A stretch of DNA of 64,000 bases from Leptospira johnsonii (GCF_003112675.1 NZ_BFAY01000011.1:1488001-1552000); one strand, 5' to 3'. Positions 1 to 10,560 are shown, numbered from the stretch's first letter. The notes: generated by a model from the letters alone, not told the origin. Made by a program: numbers and translations.

Positions 1-169
1 CTAGGTCTTTTAAATGAACATGTCCTGGAACGAATTGAGTGAACGAGTTTGCGATGGCGACGATCGGTTTTCCGAAATCACCTTCTTTCATGCCGGTGGC
101 TCTCCAGAGTGCTCTGGCTCCGGCCATATTGCGTCCGTGGGTAGAAGTACGAGATCTTAAGTGAGGCAT
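1..169 (-). CDS. ilvD: Dihydroxy-acid dehydratase, N-terminal fragment (runs off window start)
   Basis: The reverse complement from the ATG at 169 reads [20 protein letters not shown] and continues with a [20 protein letters not shown] stretch. This is the strongly conserved start of IlvD, the Fe-S enzyme that dehydrates dihydroxy acids in valine, leucine and isoleucine synthesis. Only the first 56 residues lie in the window, so the cluster cysteines and active site cannot be checked. The gene diverges from the ethanolamine permease gene to its right. Confidence 0.95.
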   Translation of the reverse strand, partial: MPHLRSRTSTHGRNMAGARALWRATGMKEGDFGKPIVAIANSFTQFVPGHVHLKDL

Positions 170-264
170 ATTGAATGCTCCCTGGTATAAGGTTAGACGT
201 CGAGTTTTTTACTAAGGAAGAAAACGAAGTTACACAGGCACGTTTCTTGCTATTTATATCGCAG

Positions 265-1575
265 ATGGAATCAAAAGAAGAATTCAGTCGAACTTTGGGG
301 CCTTGGCTCCTCTGGGGTTTGGGAGTCGGATACGTAATTTCAGGCATGTATTTTGGCTGGAACCTAGGTCTACCGGTGGGTGGAACCTTGGGGTTGGGAA
401 TTGCCACCTTACTGATCATTCTGCTGTATGTTTGTTTTTCTTTCAGTTACACTGAACTCGCATGTATGATCCCGAAAGCGGGAGGAGCATTCGATTACGG
501 CAGAGAAGCTCTCGGAAATGCTTGGGCCTATTTAGTAGGCACAGCTCAGTTGATAGAATTTCTATTTGCACCTCCTGCAATTGCCGCAGCAATCGGCGCC
601 TATTTCTCTTTGTTTTTACCTGGAATCGATCCGATCTGGATCGCGATATTCGCTTATTTGCTCTTTACGATCTTGAACATACTTGGAGTGAAATTTGCCG
701 CCACATTCGAGTTTGGAATTACTATATTAGCAGTTTTTGAATTACTTTTATTTTCAGGACTTACACTTCCCAGTTTTTCTTGGGAGAAGTTTTCCTCTAA
801 TCCATTGCCTAACGGTTGGACTGGGGCATTGTCTTCTTTACCATTTGCGGTTTGGTTTTTTTTAGCGATAGAAGGAGTAGCAAATGTTGCAGAAGAAACT
901 AAAGATCCACAAAAGAATATACTGATCGGATTCGGATCTGCGTTAGCTACCTTAGTAGTACTTTGTGGTTTGGTATTTTTTTCTTCCATCGGAGTAGGGG
1001 GATGGGAGATGATTGTTTATCCAGAATCGGGCGCCTCAGCTTCCGATTATCCTTTACCTCTCGCATTACGTAAATTATACGGAGAGTCCGGTTGGGCATT
1101 CCATCTTTTGATCACAATCGGTTTATTCGGGCTCATCGCTTCCTTTCATGGGATTATTTTAGCTGGGGGAAGAGCCAGTTTCGAATTCGGAAGAGCGGAA
1201 TTTCTTCCTAAAGTTTTTGGAAAGATCCATCCTAAGTTCAAAACACCTGCCAATGCATTGATAGCAAATACGATCTTTGGGATTGCTGCATTATGTACCG
1301 GAAAAACATCAGAGCTGATCACATTGTCCGCTTTTGGAGCTTTACTCTTATACTTCTGTTCCATGATCAGTTTCTTCGTGCTTCGGAAAAAACAACCCGA
1401 AAGAGAAAGACCGTTTACGGTTCCAGGAGGTCGAATTCTACCTTCTATCGCACTTGTTCTGTCTGCGATCGTATTGACTGTGTCCGCCTGGCAACATCCG
1501 ATCTTGTTCGGGATCTTCGTTCTGATCTTAGGAAGCGGTTTGATATGGGCCAGGACTGCTATTTTTGGAAAATGA
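265..1575 (+). CDS. eat: Ethanolamine permease, APC superfamily
   Basis: A 436-residue hydrophobic protein with about 12 predicted membrane segments. The opening TLGPWLLWGLGVGYVISGMY, the conserved EYFGW-like SGMYFGWNLG and the later IEFLFAPPAIAAAIGAY segment match ethanolamine permeases of the amino acid-polyamine-organocation family. It would import ethanolamine across the inner membrane. I chose the ATG at 265 because homologues start just before the first membrane helix; an in-frame ATG at 175 would add 30 polar residues. It lies 97 bases before eutB on the same strand, so transport and degradation are probably co-transcribed. The substrate is inferred from both family resemblance and this neighbourhood. 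Confidence 0.88.
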   Translation: MESKEEFSRTLGPWLLWGLGVGYVISGMYFGWNLGLPVGGTLGLGIATLLIILLYVCFSFSYTELACMIPKAGGAFDYGREALGNAWAYLVGTAQLIEFLFAPPAIAAAIGAYFSLFLPGIDPIWIAIFAYLLFTILNILGVKFAATFEFGITILAVFELLLFSGLTLPSFSWEKFSSNPLPNGWTGALSSLPFAVWFFLAIEGVANVAEETKDPQKNILIGFGSALATLVVLCGLVFFSSIGVGGWEMIVYPESGASASDYPLPLALRKLYGESGWAFHLLITIGLFGLIASFHGIILAGGRASFEFGRAEFLPKVFGKIHPKFKTPANALIANTIFGIAALCTGKTSELITLSAFGALLLYFCSMISFFVLRKKQPERERPFTVPGGRILPSIALVLSAIVLTVSAWQHPILFGIFVLILGSGLIWARTAIFGK

Positions 1576-1672
1576 AAAGCAATTTTCTTGATTTGGGATT
1601 TTTCGGAATTAGAGTAAGTCGGATCTAAAGAAGAAGGAATTTTGCTCAAAGATCTGTATAAGACGATAGGGA

Positions 1673-3073
1673 ATGAATATGGGTTATAAGACCGTTCTTG
1701 GTAGGAAATCCTATGTATTTCCTGATTTAAAAACACTATTGGCGAAGGCGAGTCCGCTTCGTTCCGGAGACCAATTGGCTGGGATCGCTGCTTCTACTCA
1801 AGAAGAAAGAGTGGCTGCCCAAATGGCATTGGCAGATCTTCATCTATCAGAATTTTTGAATATAGAATTGATCCCTGGAGAAAAGGACGAGGTCACTCGA
1901 CTGATTTTCGATTCTCATGACAAATCTGCTTTTTCTAAAATTTCTTCCTTCACTGTGGGCGAATTCCGCGACTTTCTTTTAAAGGAAAATACCGATTCGG
2001 AACTGATCTCAGAGATCCGAGACGGGATCACTCCCGAGATGGCTGCCGCTGTTTCCAAGTTAATGTCCAATCAGGATCTGATCTTGGTTTCGAAAAAATC
2101 TCCTGTGGTGACAAAGTTCCGAAACACGATAGGACTTCCTGGAAGATTGTCTGCACGTTTGCAACCCAATCATCCCACGGACGATCCTAAAGGAATTGCT
2201 GCCAGCATCTTGGACGGACTTTTATTAGGAAGCGGGGATGCAGTGATCGGGATCAACCCGGCAACTGATAACGTTCCTACTGTAATTGCACTTCTTAGGA
2301 TGTTGGATTCTATCATCCAAAAATATTCTATCCCGACTCAATCTTGCGTACTCTGTCATGTGACCACTTCTATGAAAGCAATGGAAGAAGGCGCCCCTCT
2401 CGATCTGGTATTCCAATCAATAGGCGGGAGCGAAGCTTTGAACAAAAGTTTTGGAGTGAACTTAAGTATTCTAGAAGAATCCAGGCAAATGGCTTTGGAA
2501 TTAAACAGAGGAACTGTCGGAAAGAATGTAATGTATTTCGAAACAGGACAAGGAAGCGGATTGTCAGCAGGCGCTCATTTTGGTGTGGACCAACAAACCT
2601 TAGAGACAAGAGCGTATGCAGTCGCAAAAAAATTCGATCCATTACTTGTGAACACTGTAGTAGGTTTTATCGGGCCGGAATATCTATATAACGGAAAACA
2701 AATATTGAGAGCAGGCTTAGAAGATCATTTTTGCGGAAAACTTTTAGGTCTTCCTATGGGAGTAGATGTATGTTATACAAATCATGCAGATGCGGACCAA
2801 GACGATATGGATACATTGCTCACATTGCTTGGAGCAGCGGGATGTAATTATATTATGGGAGTCCCGGGAGCGGATGACGTGATGTTGTCCTACCAAAGTA
2901 CTTCTTTTCATGATGCGTTGTATTTGCGTCAGATCTTCGGTTTAAGACCTGCTCCTGAATTTGAGAACTGGCTTTTGGAAAAAGGATTATTCGAATCCAC
3001 AAAACAATTCCTACCCAAGGAAAATCCGGGCAAAATTCTACTCGAAGAAATATTAGAGGATAAGGCCGGATGA
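1673..3073 (+). CDS. eutB: Ethanolamine ammonia-lyase large subunit
   Basis: EutB is the catalytic TIM-barrel subunit of the adenosylcobalamin-dependent lyase that splits ethanolamine into acetaldehyde and ammonia. At 466 residues it has the usual length. Conserved blocks include LRSGDQLAGIAA near the start, GINPATDNVPTVIALLRMLD, CVLCHVTTSMKAMEEGAPLD, YFETGQGSGLSAGAHFG, VVGFIGPEYLYNGKQILRAG, and CYTNHADADQDDMDTLLTLL. The start may be the ATG at 1673 or the one at 1679. It overlaps eutC by 4 bases. No shell proteins of the eut microcompartment and no EutA reactivase gene adjoin it, so this is a minimal, non-compartment version of the pathway. Confidence 0.96.
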   Translation: MNMGYKTVLGRKSYVFPDLKTLLAKASPLRSGDQLAGIAASTQEERVAAQMALADLHLSEFLNIELIPGEKDEVTRLIFDSHDKSAFSKISSFTVGEFRDFLLKENTDSELISEIRDGITPEMAAAVSKLMSNQDLILVSKKSPVVTKFRNTIGLPGRLSARLQPNHPTDDPKGIAASILDGLLLGSGDAVIGINPATDNVPTVIALLRMLDSIIQKYSIPTQSCVLCHVTTSMKAMEEGAPLDLVFQSIGGSEALNKSFGVNLSILEESRQMALELNRGTVGKNVMYFETGQGSGLSAGAHFGVDQQTLETRAYAVAKKFDPLLVNTVVGFIGPEYLYNGKQILRAGLEDHFCGKLLGLPMGVDVCYTNHADADQDDMDTLLTLLGAAGCNYIMGVPGADDVMLSYQSTSFHDALYLRQIFGLRPAPEFENWLLEKGLFESTKQFLPKENPGKILLEEILEDKAG

Positions 3074-3849
3074 ATTCTAAAGAATTTTGGAAAAGTTTAA
3101 CTTCTGCTAGGATCGGTATAGGAAGATCCGGAGGTTCTATCCCTACTTCTGAACTTCTAAAATTCAGATTGGACCATGCAAGAGCGAGAGACGCAGTATT
3201 AGAAGAACCCGACTTTGATACACTGAATATAGGCCTTGAAAAAATTTTCCAACCATTAGGGATCGAGATTCTCGGAATAGAAAGTTTAGCAAAGAGCAGA
3301 GAAGAATATTTACTGAGACCGGATTTGGGCCGTAGGATCTCGGAACCTTCCCGATCTCGATTAGAATCTAAAAAAGGAAAATATGATATTGTATTGATTG
3401 GAGTAGATGGGCTTTCCGCAAAAGCAATTGATTCGAATTTGGTCCCATTCTTACAAGTTTTAGTGCCGATCTTATCCGAACAAAATTATAAAATTGCACC
3501 ATTCGTTCTAGGAAAATTAGGAAGAGTTGCGATTGGAGACGAGATCGGAGAAATATTAGGGGCCAAGGCGGTTGTGCTATTAATAGGAGAAAGGCCGGGA
3601 CTTTCTTCTGCGGATAGTTTGGGAATGTATCTGACCTTTGACCCTAAGTTAGGCAAAACAGATGAGAGTCGAAATTGTATTTCGAATATACGACCGGACG
3701 GCTTAGATTTTCATAAGGCCTCCTTAAAAACGGCTTATTTACTTTCCGAATCTCTCAAACGGGGTATATCCGGAGTGGATCTGAAGGACGAAATGACTCC
3801 TGATTTCTTGGAATCTAATTCCAAAGGAAGTATCTCAAACCGTTCTTAG
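3070..3849 (+). CDS. eutC: Ethanolamine ammonia-lyase small subunit
   Basis: The small subunit completes the cobalamin-binding interface of ethanolamine ammonia-lyase. The 259-residue product has the family signatures ARIGIGRSGGSIPTSELLKF, FRLDHARARDAV, YDIVLIGVDGLSAKAI and the C-terminal ECRNCISNIRP-like ESRNCISNIRPDGL. The ATG overlaps the eutB stop (ATGA arrangement), which is typical of translational coupling for a stoichiometric complex. The C-terminal 25 residues after the conserved core are polar and less conserved. The acetaldehyde product would need an acetaldehyde or aldehyde dehydrogenase encoded elsewhere. Confidence 0.94.
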   Translation: MNSKEFWKSLTSARIGIGRSGGSIPTSELLKFRLDHARARDAVLEEPDFDTLNIGLEKIFQPLGIEILGIESLAKSREEYLLRPDLGRRISEPSRSRLESKKGKYDIVLIGVDGLSAKAIDSNLVPFLQVLVPILSEQNYKIAPFVLGKLGRVAIGDEIGEILGAKAVVLLIGERPGLSSADSLGMYLTFDPKLGKTDESRNCISNIRPDGLDFHKASLKTAYLLSESLKRGISGVDLKDEMTPDFLESNSKGSISNRS

Positions 3850-4040
3850 CTTACTTCAGGTCGTTTTATTGCAAACGAATCGAGTCCATAAAAGATTTCT
3901 GATCTTTGGGGAAATTTAATAAAACCTGTGAATATTACAAATTCGACTTGAATCCGTATCCTCAAAGGAATAGATTTTATACAAAGAACTGTATCAGAGA
4001 AGAGCCCAGATTTTTCTCGATATGCGAAAAGGGAAAAAAG

Positions 4041-4271
4041 ATGTATAAGAATAATATAGAATTCATCATTAACTCAACTAACAAAGATGAGCCGATGTAC
4101 GGCATTCTGGCTTTGGTTAGTGATACTCTGGAATCTATGAAAGCGGATATTACTTCCCAAAGAGTCGACGAAGAACAAAAGAAAGCGTTTCGTTCCGCTA
4201 TGAAAGATATGATCTCTGGTTTGATCAAACTGAACGGGATCGTAGAAGGTATGGGGCAGAGGGTTAGGTAA
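4041..4271 (+). CDS. Small helical protein of unknown function
   Basis: A 76-residue open frame starting at the ATG at 4041, preceded by a purine-rich GGGAAAAAAG ribosome-binding stretch. The frame is open further upstream to 3906, but that part has poor coding character. The product is mostly polar and probably alpha-helical (MKADITSQRVDEEQKKAFRS), with no signal peptide and no motif I recognise. It is convergent with the next gene, only 11 bases away. I cannot assign a function. Confidence 0.55.
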   Translation: MYKNNIEFIINSTNKDEPMYGILALVSDTLESMKADITSQRVDEEQKKAFRSAMKDMISGLIKLNGIVEGMGQRVR

Positions 4272-4282
4272 AAAGCCTGGCT

Positions 4283-5221
4283 TCAATCCTTTCCCAAAAA
4301 CAACCTGATCCCTTTAGCAATCGTCTGCAAGGTTCTTGCCATCAAACCTTCTAATTTGGTCTGAAGGAATAATTCCATAATTAATTTTCGGAGAGCCAGA
4401 TCGAACGGAAGATTAAAATCATTCCAGTCCACTCCGAATCGGAAAGGATAAGATTCTGATTCCTCTTCTTCTCCTATACCCGTATGCAATAATGTCCCTT
4501 CAAAGTCTGTATGATGTTCGTCTATATGACGGAATTCTAATGTAAGGTGCACCTGTTTTTTGAACAAAGGTAGTGGAATAATTTCCAGTCCGGCTAATTC
4601 TCCCCAAGTGATCCCACTTAATGTGAGATAACCTCTGTCCCCGCCTTTTAGTGTTCCTGTTCTGAGTAAACCTTCTCTTCCGAGCCTGCAAGAACCCATT
4701 CTGCTTCTAAAAAGAATTTCTAATGGAGAACCTGCGTCCAAGACCCCGTTCTCTATTTTGATGTCTCGGATCTGTATATTAAATACCGGAGTTAAGGTCT
4801 TGTCTTCTATGTCTATACTGGAATGGGAAACCTTCTCCAATTTGAATTGGATCCGTCCTCTTTTGGGAAGATATTCTATCTTCTTTCTGGATTCTACTCT
4901 GTTAGTATAATCCATATGAAAAGAACGAACATTTACCCCTCTAAATATTAATTTTCCTTTAAATAGATTGGAGAATGAGATCCTGAAGTGTACAAAACTG
5001 CCTTTTGCATGCACTATATCCGTTCCGAGTTCCCCCGGAAAGAATATCGTAAAATGTCTGGCCCAAACCCAAAGTCCCGGCAATAAGACGCCGGGAGTCA
5101 GCCAACGGAACTTGAATAGTCTAAAGGATATTATATTTACTAGAAGTTGTATAAACGGGCCACTCAGTATAAATTGAAGGCCTAAGTAGCCGAATAATAG
5201 TAATAGGATCGGAAATGGCAT
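4283..5221 (-). CDS. Membrane-anchored beta-rich protein, AsmA-like appearance, unknown function
   Basis: A 312-residue protein with an N-terminal hydrophobic anchor (residues about 1-30) followed by a second hydrophobic stretch around the WVWARH segment. The remainder alternates short polar and hydrophobic beta-like strands (FNIQIRDIKIENGVLDAGSP, LTLEFRHIDEHHTDFEGTLL). This resembles periplasmic AsmA/DUF748-type proteins that run along the envelope, but I see no diagnostic motif, so this is only an impression. It is followed on the same strand, upstream, by the TerB-like gene, 18 bases away, so the two are probably co-transcribed. Confidence 0.6.
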   Translation of the reverse strand: MPFPILLLLFGYLGLQFILSGPFIQLLVNIISFRLFKFRWLTPGVLLPGLWVWARHFTIFFPGELGTDIVHAKGSFVHFRISFSNLFKGKLIFRGVNVRSFHMDYTNRVESRKKIEYLPKRGRIQFKLEKVSHSSIDIEDKTLTPVFNIQIRDIKIENGVLDAGSPLEILFRSRMGSCRLGREGLLRTGTLKGGDRGYLTLSGITWGELAGLEIIPLPLFKKQVHLTLEFRHIDEHHTDFEGTLLHTGIGEEEESESYPFRFGVDWNDFNLPFDLALRKLIMELFLQTKLEGLMARTLQTIAKGIRLFLGKD

Positions 5222-5239
5222 GGGAGAGAGGGCGACGAG

Positions 5240-5746
5240 TCAGTCCTCGTCGCCATCCGTATATTTATTATCTATGTTTTTCTTATCCATGGAAGAAATT
5301 TCCAGTTCCTTTGCCAGATCTTCCAGAAATTCTTTTTCTCTATCCGTGAATTTGCCGTCAGTCGTTACGATACATACTGCATCTTCGTAAAAGTTCGCAG
5401 CTAGGACAGGATTTCCTTCTGCAAAGTCTGTGATCATTTTAACGGGAAGAGGTGATTCGAATACTTCGGATAATTCTTCTACGATCTCAGCCTTTTGATC
5501 TTGGTGATGATCGAAGATACAATCCTTATCGAACATAGCTTTTACCATTTGTCCGACTAAGTTTCCTTCTTTCGTATGAAAGACTCCGTCCGCATGACAA
5601 GAATATGACCAAAGACTGACTAACACTTTGGCGTAATTCATCTTGAGTTGAAAAATCTCGGTTTCTCTATCGAGACTTTTCTGAAATTTTTCGTAAAACT
5701 CATGACCTGGTAGAACTTTGCTAGCCAAGGATGAAACCCTTTCCAT
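5240..5746 (-). CDS. TerB-like (DUF533-type) helical protein
   Basis: A 168-residue soluble protein. The pattern ADGVFHTKEGNLVGQMVKAM and the repeated TTDGKFTDREKEFLEDLAKE match the TerB/tellurite-resistance fold, in which acidic metal-binding motifs (ADG.....E, TDG..T..E) follow helices. Such proteins are often stress or membrane-stress associated, but the function in Leptospira is unknown. The C-terminus ends in an acidic tail (YTDGDED). It is the first gene of a probable two-gene minus-strand unit with the AsmA-like gene and diverges from metG across a 115-base promoter region. Confidence 0.72.
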   Translation of the reverse strand: MERVSSLASKVLPGHEFYEKFQKSLDRETEIFQLKMNYAKVLVSLWSYSCHADGVFHTKEGNLVGQMVKAMFDKDCIFDHHQDQKAEIVEELSEVFESPLPVKMITDFAEGNPVLAANFYEDAVCIVTTDGKFTDREKEFLEDLAKELEISSMDKKNIDNKYTDGDED

Positions 5747-5861
5747 TTTTATTCCTTCCCTCTAAGGGCTTCCCCGTTTTTCCGATGTATTTTAACCCAA
5801 CCTGCGGTTTTGCAATGAAAATCCATGTTGATTTTGGGGGAATTTTTCTCAACCTGACTAT

Positions 5862-7892
5862 GTGAGTTCCGAATCAAAACGAAAGATCCTCGTTACTTCC
5901 GCTTTGCCATATGCGAACGGTCCGATTCATTTGGGCCATGTTCTGGAAGCGATCCAAACTGATATTTATGTTCGTTATCAAAAATCTCTAGGCAATGAGT
6001 GTTATTTTTTCTGTGCGGACGATACGCATGGCACGCCCATCATGCTTGCAGCAAGGAAAGAAGGGATCAGTCCGGAAGAATTGATCGACCGTGTTCGGAC
6101 GGAACATTACCGGGACCTCTCTGGCTTTTTGGTCGAGTACGATAATTATTATACTACTAACTCGGAAGAAAATCGAATCCTTTCCGAGGAAATTTATCTT
6201 TCTTTAAAGGGCAAAGGACATATTGCGGAAAGAGAGATCGAACAGGCTTACTGTGATACGGATAAGATGTTCCTTCCGGATCGTTTTATAAAAGGTACTT
6301 GTCCGAATTGTGGGACCCAAGATCAGTACGGAGACAGCTGTGAGAATTGCGGAGCTACTTATTCTCCCAAAGATCTGAAAGATTCCCATTGTTCTTTATG
6401 CGGTACCCCTCCCGTTAGCCGAAATTCCAAACATATCTTTTTTAAATTGGGAGATTTTGAGAAATATCTTTCTAATTGGGTCGAAAAGGATTCTCATGTA
6501 GCGGAAGGTGTTCGTAAAAAACTGAAAGAATGGTTCGAAGCAGGGCTCCAAGACTGGGATATTTCTCGCGACGGACCTTACTTTGGATTTAAGATCCCTG
6601 GAGAGACCGAAAAATATTTTTATGTGTGGTTGGATGCCCCTATAGGTTATATGGCGTCCAGTTTGAATTATTTCAAAGGGGATCGTAAAAAATTCGATTC
6701 TTTCTGGAAGGATGAAAAAACCGAGATCTCTCATTTTATCGGAAAAGATATATTATATTTTCATACTTTGTTCTGGCCTGCTACCTTAGAAGGTGGAGGA
6801 TATCGTTCTCCTACTCAAGTTCATGTTCACGGTTTTATCACAGTGAATGGGGAGAAGATGTCCAAGTCCAGAGGAACCTTCATCAAAGCCGAAGGTTACC
6901 TGAAACATTTAGATCCGGAACATCTTCGCTTTTATCTAGCCGGAAAACTTGGGCCTGGAATGGACGACCTGGATCTTTCATTCGATGATTATACTGCAAA
7001 AGTGAATTCGGACTTTGTAGGGAACTTCGTGAACCTGGTTTCCAGGGTGGCCACTTCTATATTAGATAAACTTGATAGAACTCTGGGGAGTTTGGACACC
7101 GAAGGGAAGAAGATCCTGGACGAACTCCGAAGTTCTGAACCTAAGATCAGAGAATGGTACGAAACCCGAAATTATACCAGGGTAATGAAAGAATGTTCCC
7201 GCTTGGGCGATATAGCGAATAAATATGTAAACGATCTTGCTCCTTGGATCCAGATTAAATCGGATGCGGAAGCTGCTCGTAAAACAGTGACAGTCGCTTT
7301 GAATGCTGCCAGAATTCTATCTATTTATCTATATCCTGTTCTTCCTAAATCAGGGGAGAAGGTGTATAAAATTTTGGGTATAAACAAAAAGCCCGAGTTT
7401 GCGGATCTCGCTTCCGATCTGGAAAAAACAAAAGTATCCGTTTATGAAATGATCACCAAACGTGTAGAGGAAAAATCGATTCAAACCATGTTAGAAGAAA
7501 ACACTTTGGAAACTAAATCCGCTCAACCTACAACTCCTGCTGTAACCCCTAAAACGGAAGGAGTTTTGGAAATTTCTATCGAAGACCTAAGCAAAGTGGA
7601 TCTTAGAGTTGGTAAAATTATAGAAGCCGGTCCTGTAGAAGGCGCGGATAAATTGGTCCAAGTGAAATTGGATCTGGGCCCTCTTGGAACTAAGAATGTT
7701 TTTGCTGGTATTAAGGCTTCTTATCAACCTCAGGATCTGCTTGGATTGACAATCGTTGCGGTGGCTAACTTGAAACCAAGAAAGATGAAGTTTGGAGTTT
7801 CAGAGGCTATGCTTTTGGCTTCGGGCGAAGGCGAGAGTCTCAGCCTTTTTGTACCTCATAGAGGTGCTAATCCTGGCGATAAATTGAAATAA
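5862..7892 (+). CDS. metG: Methionyl-tRNA synthetase
   Basis: This class I synthetase charges tRNA-Met. The 676-residue protein shows the HIGH-type motif (PYANGPIHLGH, residues about 16-26), a double zinc-knuckle insertion (CPNCG, CENCG, CSLCG near residues 147-182), the KMSKS loop (GEKMSKSRGTF, about residue 330) and, from about residue 575, a C-terminal tRNA-binding OB domain (VDLRVGKIIEAGPVEGADKL). Its length fits the E. coli-type enzyme with fused C-terminal domain. The start is GTG at 5862; an ATG two bases upstream would hit a stop at once. A 29-base gap separates it from glnD on the same strand. Confidence 0.98.
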   Translation: MSSESKRKILVTSALPYANGPIHLGHVLEAIQTDIYVRYQKSLGNECYFFCADDTHGTPIMLAARKEGISPEELIDRVRTEHYRDLSGFLVEYDNYYTTNSEENRILSEEIYLSLKGKGHIAEREIEQAYCDTDKMFLPDRFIKGTCPNCGTQDQYGDSCENCGATYSPKDLKDSHCSLCGTPPVSRNSKHIFFKLGDFEKYLSNWVEKDSHVAEGVRKKLKEWFEAGLQDWDISRDGPYFGFKIPGETEKYFYVWLDAPIGYMASSLNYFKGDRKKFDSFWKDEKTEISHFIGKDILYFHTLFWPATLEGGGYRSPTQVHVHGFITVNGEKMSKSRGTFIKAEGYLKHLDPEHLRFYLAGKLGPGMDDLDLSFDDYTAKVNSDFVGNFVNLVSRVATSILDKLDRTLGSLDTEGKKILDELRSSEPKIREWYETRNYTRVMKECSRLGDIANKYVNDLAPWIQIKSDAEAARKTVTVALNAARILSIYLYPVLPKSGEKVYKILGINKKPEFADLASDLEKTKVSVYEMITKRVEEKSIQTMLEENTLETKSAQPTTPAVTPKTEGVLEISIEDLSKVDLRVGKIIEAGPVEGADKLVQVKLDLGPLGTKNVFAGIKASYQPQDLLGLTIVAVANLKPRKMKFGVSEAMLLASGEGESLSLFVPHRGANPGDKLK

Positions 7893-7921
7893 ACTTAGTC
7901 TAACAGCTAGTAGGAACGAAC

Positions 7922-10558
7922 TTGCCTTTAGAATTAGACATCTCCTATAGTTTTCAAAGGCTTCTGGAAAAGAGTAGGGCGGTAGTTTCCGGCCGCTTGG
8001 TCTCTAGGCAACTCACATTTATCATCGATTCGTTTTTAAGGACCAGGTTCGAAAAGTCTTCCGGCATCTTAAAAAAGGGAGAAGAAGTAGCAGTAATCGC
8101 TCTAGGCGGATACGGTCGTATGGAGATGGCCCCTCATTCCGATGTAGATATATTATATTTACATAATGGAGTTCCTGATTCAAAACTCGCTGAGATCATT
8201 TCTTCCATTAATACATATCTTTACGATTCCGGAAAAGAAGTAGGACATACTTGCAGAACCATCAAGGAATCCTTTCGTTATCTGGATGATATGTCCAGCT
8301 TTCATGCCGTCTTGGACAGTCGGTTCCTGACAGGCTCTAAGGAATTATTCAAAAAATACCAAGAAGAATTTTTAGCAAAACTTCCTCCTAAGTTTGCGAC
8401 CAGATACAACCAAGCGAAAGAAGATCAACTTTCGGAAAGGTTCCTAAGAGAAGGAAGACCTATCCTTCTTTCGGAACCGAATCTAAAAACGGATCTCTGC
8501 GGTTTGAGAGATATCCAATATCTATATTGGACCGAAAAATCCAGAAGCCCTATCCGTTCCTTAGGTGGACTGGCAGTTCTTCCATTTTTCCAAAATGGAG
8601 AAGTCCAGGCCTTGGAAGAAGCTTACGATTTTCTGATCCGAGTCAGGACAGCGCTCCATATTCTTACGGGAAGAAAGCACGATCGTTTGGATCTGAATCT
8701 TCAACCAGAAGTGGCGGAGTATCTAGGCTTCGGCAAAAAGGAAGATATGCAAACTATAGAGAAGTTCATGAATACTCTCTATAGTCATCAGAAGAATATA
8801 TTTTTTATCGTTCGTATTTATTTGGATTCTTTATTGGCGGCCCAGAAAAAGGGAGAAGCCCAAAATTTCGACTACGAAGGAATTCGATTCTTAAAGATAG
8901 GAAATACGATCTTTTCTCCTAGCGAAGGAAATCTTTTCGCGGATCCTCATACGCTATACAAAGACATATTACTTACTTTCAGGATGCTCCAAGAAACAGG
9001 CTTCGAGGTTTCCGGTGGATTATTGAGCGAGATCAGATTCGCTTCTCACTTTTTGGACGATGATTTCAGATATTCTGCGGAAGTGAACGGGGAATTTATC
9101 CGCATTCTTCAGAACAAAAAGGATAGAGGAAGAATATTAAAATTAATGCATGAATGCCAGGTGCTCGGAGCACTTCTGCCGGAGTTCGGCGCATGTACGA
9201 ATTTTCCTTTGTTCAGTTATCATCATGAGTTCACTGTTGATGAACACACTCTTTTGATCCTACATGAATTGGATCGTTTAGATAAAGGAGAGTTCGAAGA
9301 CAGAGAGATCTCAGAAGTTTACGGAGAATGTGATAAGACTGAAATTTTGGCTTTGGCGATTCTTCTTCATGATGCCGGAAAAGTAAAAGAAGGGGACCAT
9401 TCAGAATACGGAGCGGAACTCGCAGTTTCTGTCGGATCTCGTTTGGGGTTGTCGGAAGAGGATACGGATCTATTCCGTTTTCTAGTGGAAAAACATATCC
9501 TGATGTCGGAACTTTCTTCCAAGAGAGATATTTCGGATAAGAGACTGATACGTAACTTTGCGAGAACAGTTTCTAATCCTGACAGACTCAAACTTTTATA
9601 TATTCTGACTATCATAGATACCAAGTCTGTGGGTGCAAACGTTCTTACTAACTGGAAGAAGGCAATCTTAAACGTACTTTATAAGAACTCTATAAACTTC
9701 TTCCAAACCAATCGAGCAGATTCCGAAGGCCCTCATGGAGAAGAGGAGAGGATCGCTCTTGCGAAAGACTTGGTCGCTTATCTAACTGAAAAAGAAGGAC
9801 AGGATTCTAAAATTTCTAAAACGATCGCTTCTTTTGCATATTCGGTGATCCCGGAAAGTTTCTTAAAAACCGTATCCAATCGGAAAATATTAAAATATTT
9901 TAAATTGATTACTTCTCTCAGTCAAGATGGTAACTCTGATCTGCTCCTGGATCTGGAACAAGACCCTGCTTTCGTAACGGTCGAAGTAGTAAGCCGCAAT
10001 GTTCCTGAGATCTTATTGGATCTATGTTGTTCTGTTTCCTCCGAAGGTTTGAGCCTGGTTGGAATGCAGAGTTACACTTTCGAAGAATTCCAGATCCATA
10101 TTCTTCAAGTAACGGATCCTCAAGGCAGCGGTAACATTTCTTCTGAAAAACTTTCCAGAATGGAAGGCAAACTCAGATTAATGGCTTCCGGAGAATTACA
10201 AAGAGACAGTATCGCTTTCGAAAGAACTGAATGGAATCCACGTAAGACGATACCTGAGAGTATTATCAATCGTTCCGTTCGTTTTTCTAACGAAGATGTT
10301 ACTGATACAACCATCATGGAAGTCCGTATGCCTGATATGGTCGGTTTAGTGTATCGGATCTTGAGAAAAGTATTCGATTTTGGTTTAAAAGTTTCTCATT
10401 TAAGGGTCTCAACATCTGCGGATTATGCTTATGACTCATTCTATCTCCAGACAAAGGACGGGGAACAGGTCAAAGATGCAGAATTGTTAAAATCCCTGGA
10501 AGATAAGATCTTAAGAATCCAGCCGGTGGAAAGGATGACAGGCGAACTCGTTTTTTAA
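7922..10558 (+). CDS. glnD: [Protein-PII] uridylyltransferase / uridylyl-removing enzyme
   Basis: GlnD senses glutamine and adds or removes UMP on PII proteins, thereby setting nitrogen assimilation. The 878-residue product has a nucleotidyltransferase motif ([19 protein letters not shown], residues about 62-81), an HD domain ([10 protein letters not shown] and [18 protein letters not shown], around residues 435-495) and two C-terminal ACT domains (about 690-770 and 795-870). It starts with TTG at 7922. The GH13 gene follows 2 bases later, so they are presumably co-transcribed. The ammonia released by the eut genes nearby is metabolically relevant, but there is no direct operon link. Confidence 0.95.
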   Translation: MPLELDISYSFQRLLEKSRAVVSGRLVSRQLTFIIDSFLRTRFEKSSGILKKGEEVAVIALGGYGRMEMAPHSDVDILYLHNGVPDSKLAEIISSINTYLYDSGKEVGHTCRTIKESFRYLDDMSSFHAVLDSRFLTGSKELFKKYQEEFLAKLPPKFATRYNQAKEDQLSERFLREGRPILLSEPNLKTDLCGLRDIQYLYWTEKSRSPIRSLGGLAVLPFFQNGEVQALEEAYDFLIRVRTALHILTGRKHDRLDLNLQPEVAEYLGFGKKEDMQTIEKFMNTLYSHQKNIFFIVRIYLDSLLAAQKKGEAQNFDYEGIRFLKIGNTIFSPSEGNLFADPHTLYKDILLTFRMLQETGFEVSGGLLSEIRFASHFLDDDFRYSAEVNGEFIRILQNKKDRGRILKLMHECQVLGALLPEFGACTNFPLFSYHHEFTVDEHTLLILHELDRLDKGEFEDREISEVYGECDKTEILALAILLHDAGKVKEGDHSEYGAELAVSVGSRLGLSEEDTDLFRFLVEKHILMSELSSKRDISDKRLIRNFARTVSNPDRLKLLYILTIIDTKSVGANVLTNWKKAILNVLYKNSINFFQTNRADSEGPHGEEERIALAKDLVAYLTEKEGQDSKISKTIASFAYSVIPESFLKTVSNRKILKYFKLITSLSQDGNSDLLLDLEQDPAFVTVEVVSRNVPEILLDLCCSVSSEGLSLVGMQSYTFEEFQIHILQVTDPQGSGNISSEKLSRMEGKLRLMASGELQRDSIAFERTEWNPRKTIPESIINRSVRFSNEDVTDTTIMEVRMPDMVGLVYRILRKVFDFGLKVSHLRVSTSADYAYDSFYLQTKDGEQVKDAELLKSLEDKILRIQPVERMTGELVF

Positions 10559-10560
10559 AA

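Noticed and set aside
175..264. Upstream ATG for the ethanolamine permease
   Set aside because: It adds 30 polar residues absent from homologues; the ATG at 265 is just before the first membrane helix.
1576..1672. Cobalamin riboswitch upstream of eutB
   Set aside because: The 97-base interval is too short and lacks the conserved B12-box sequence.
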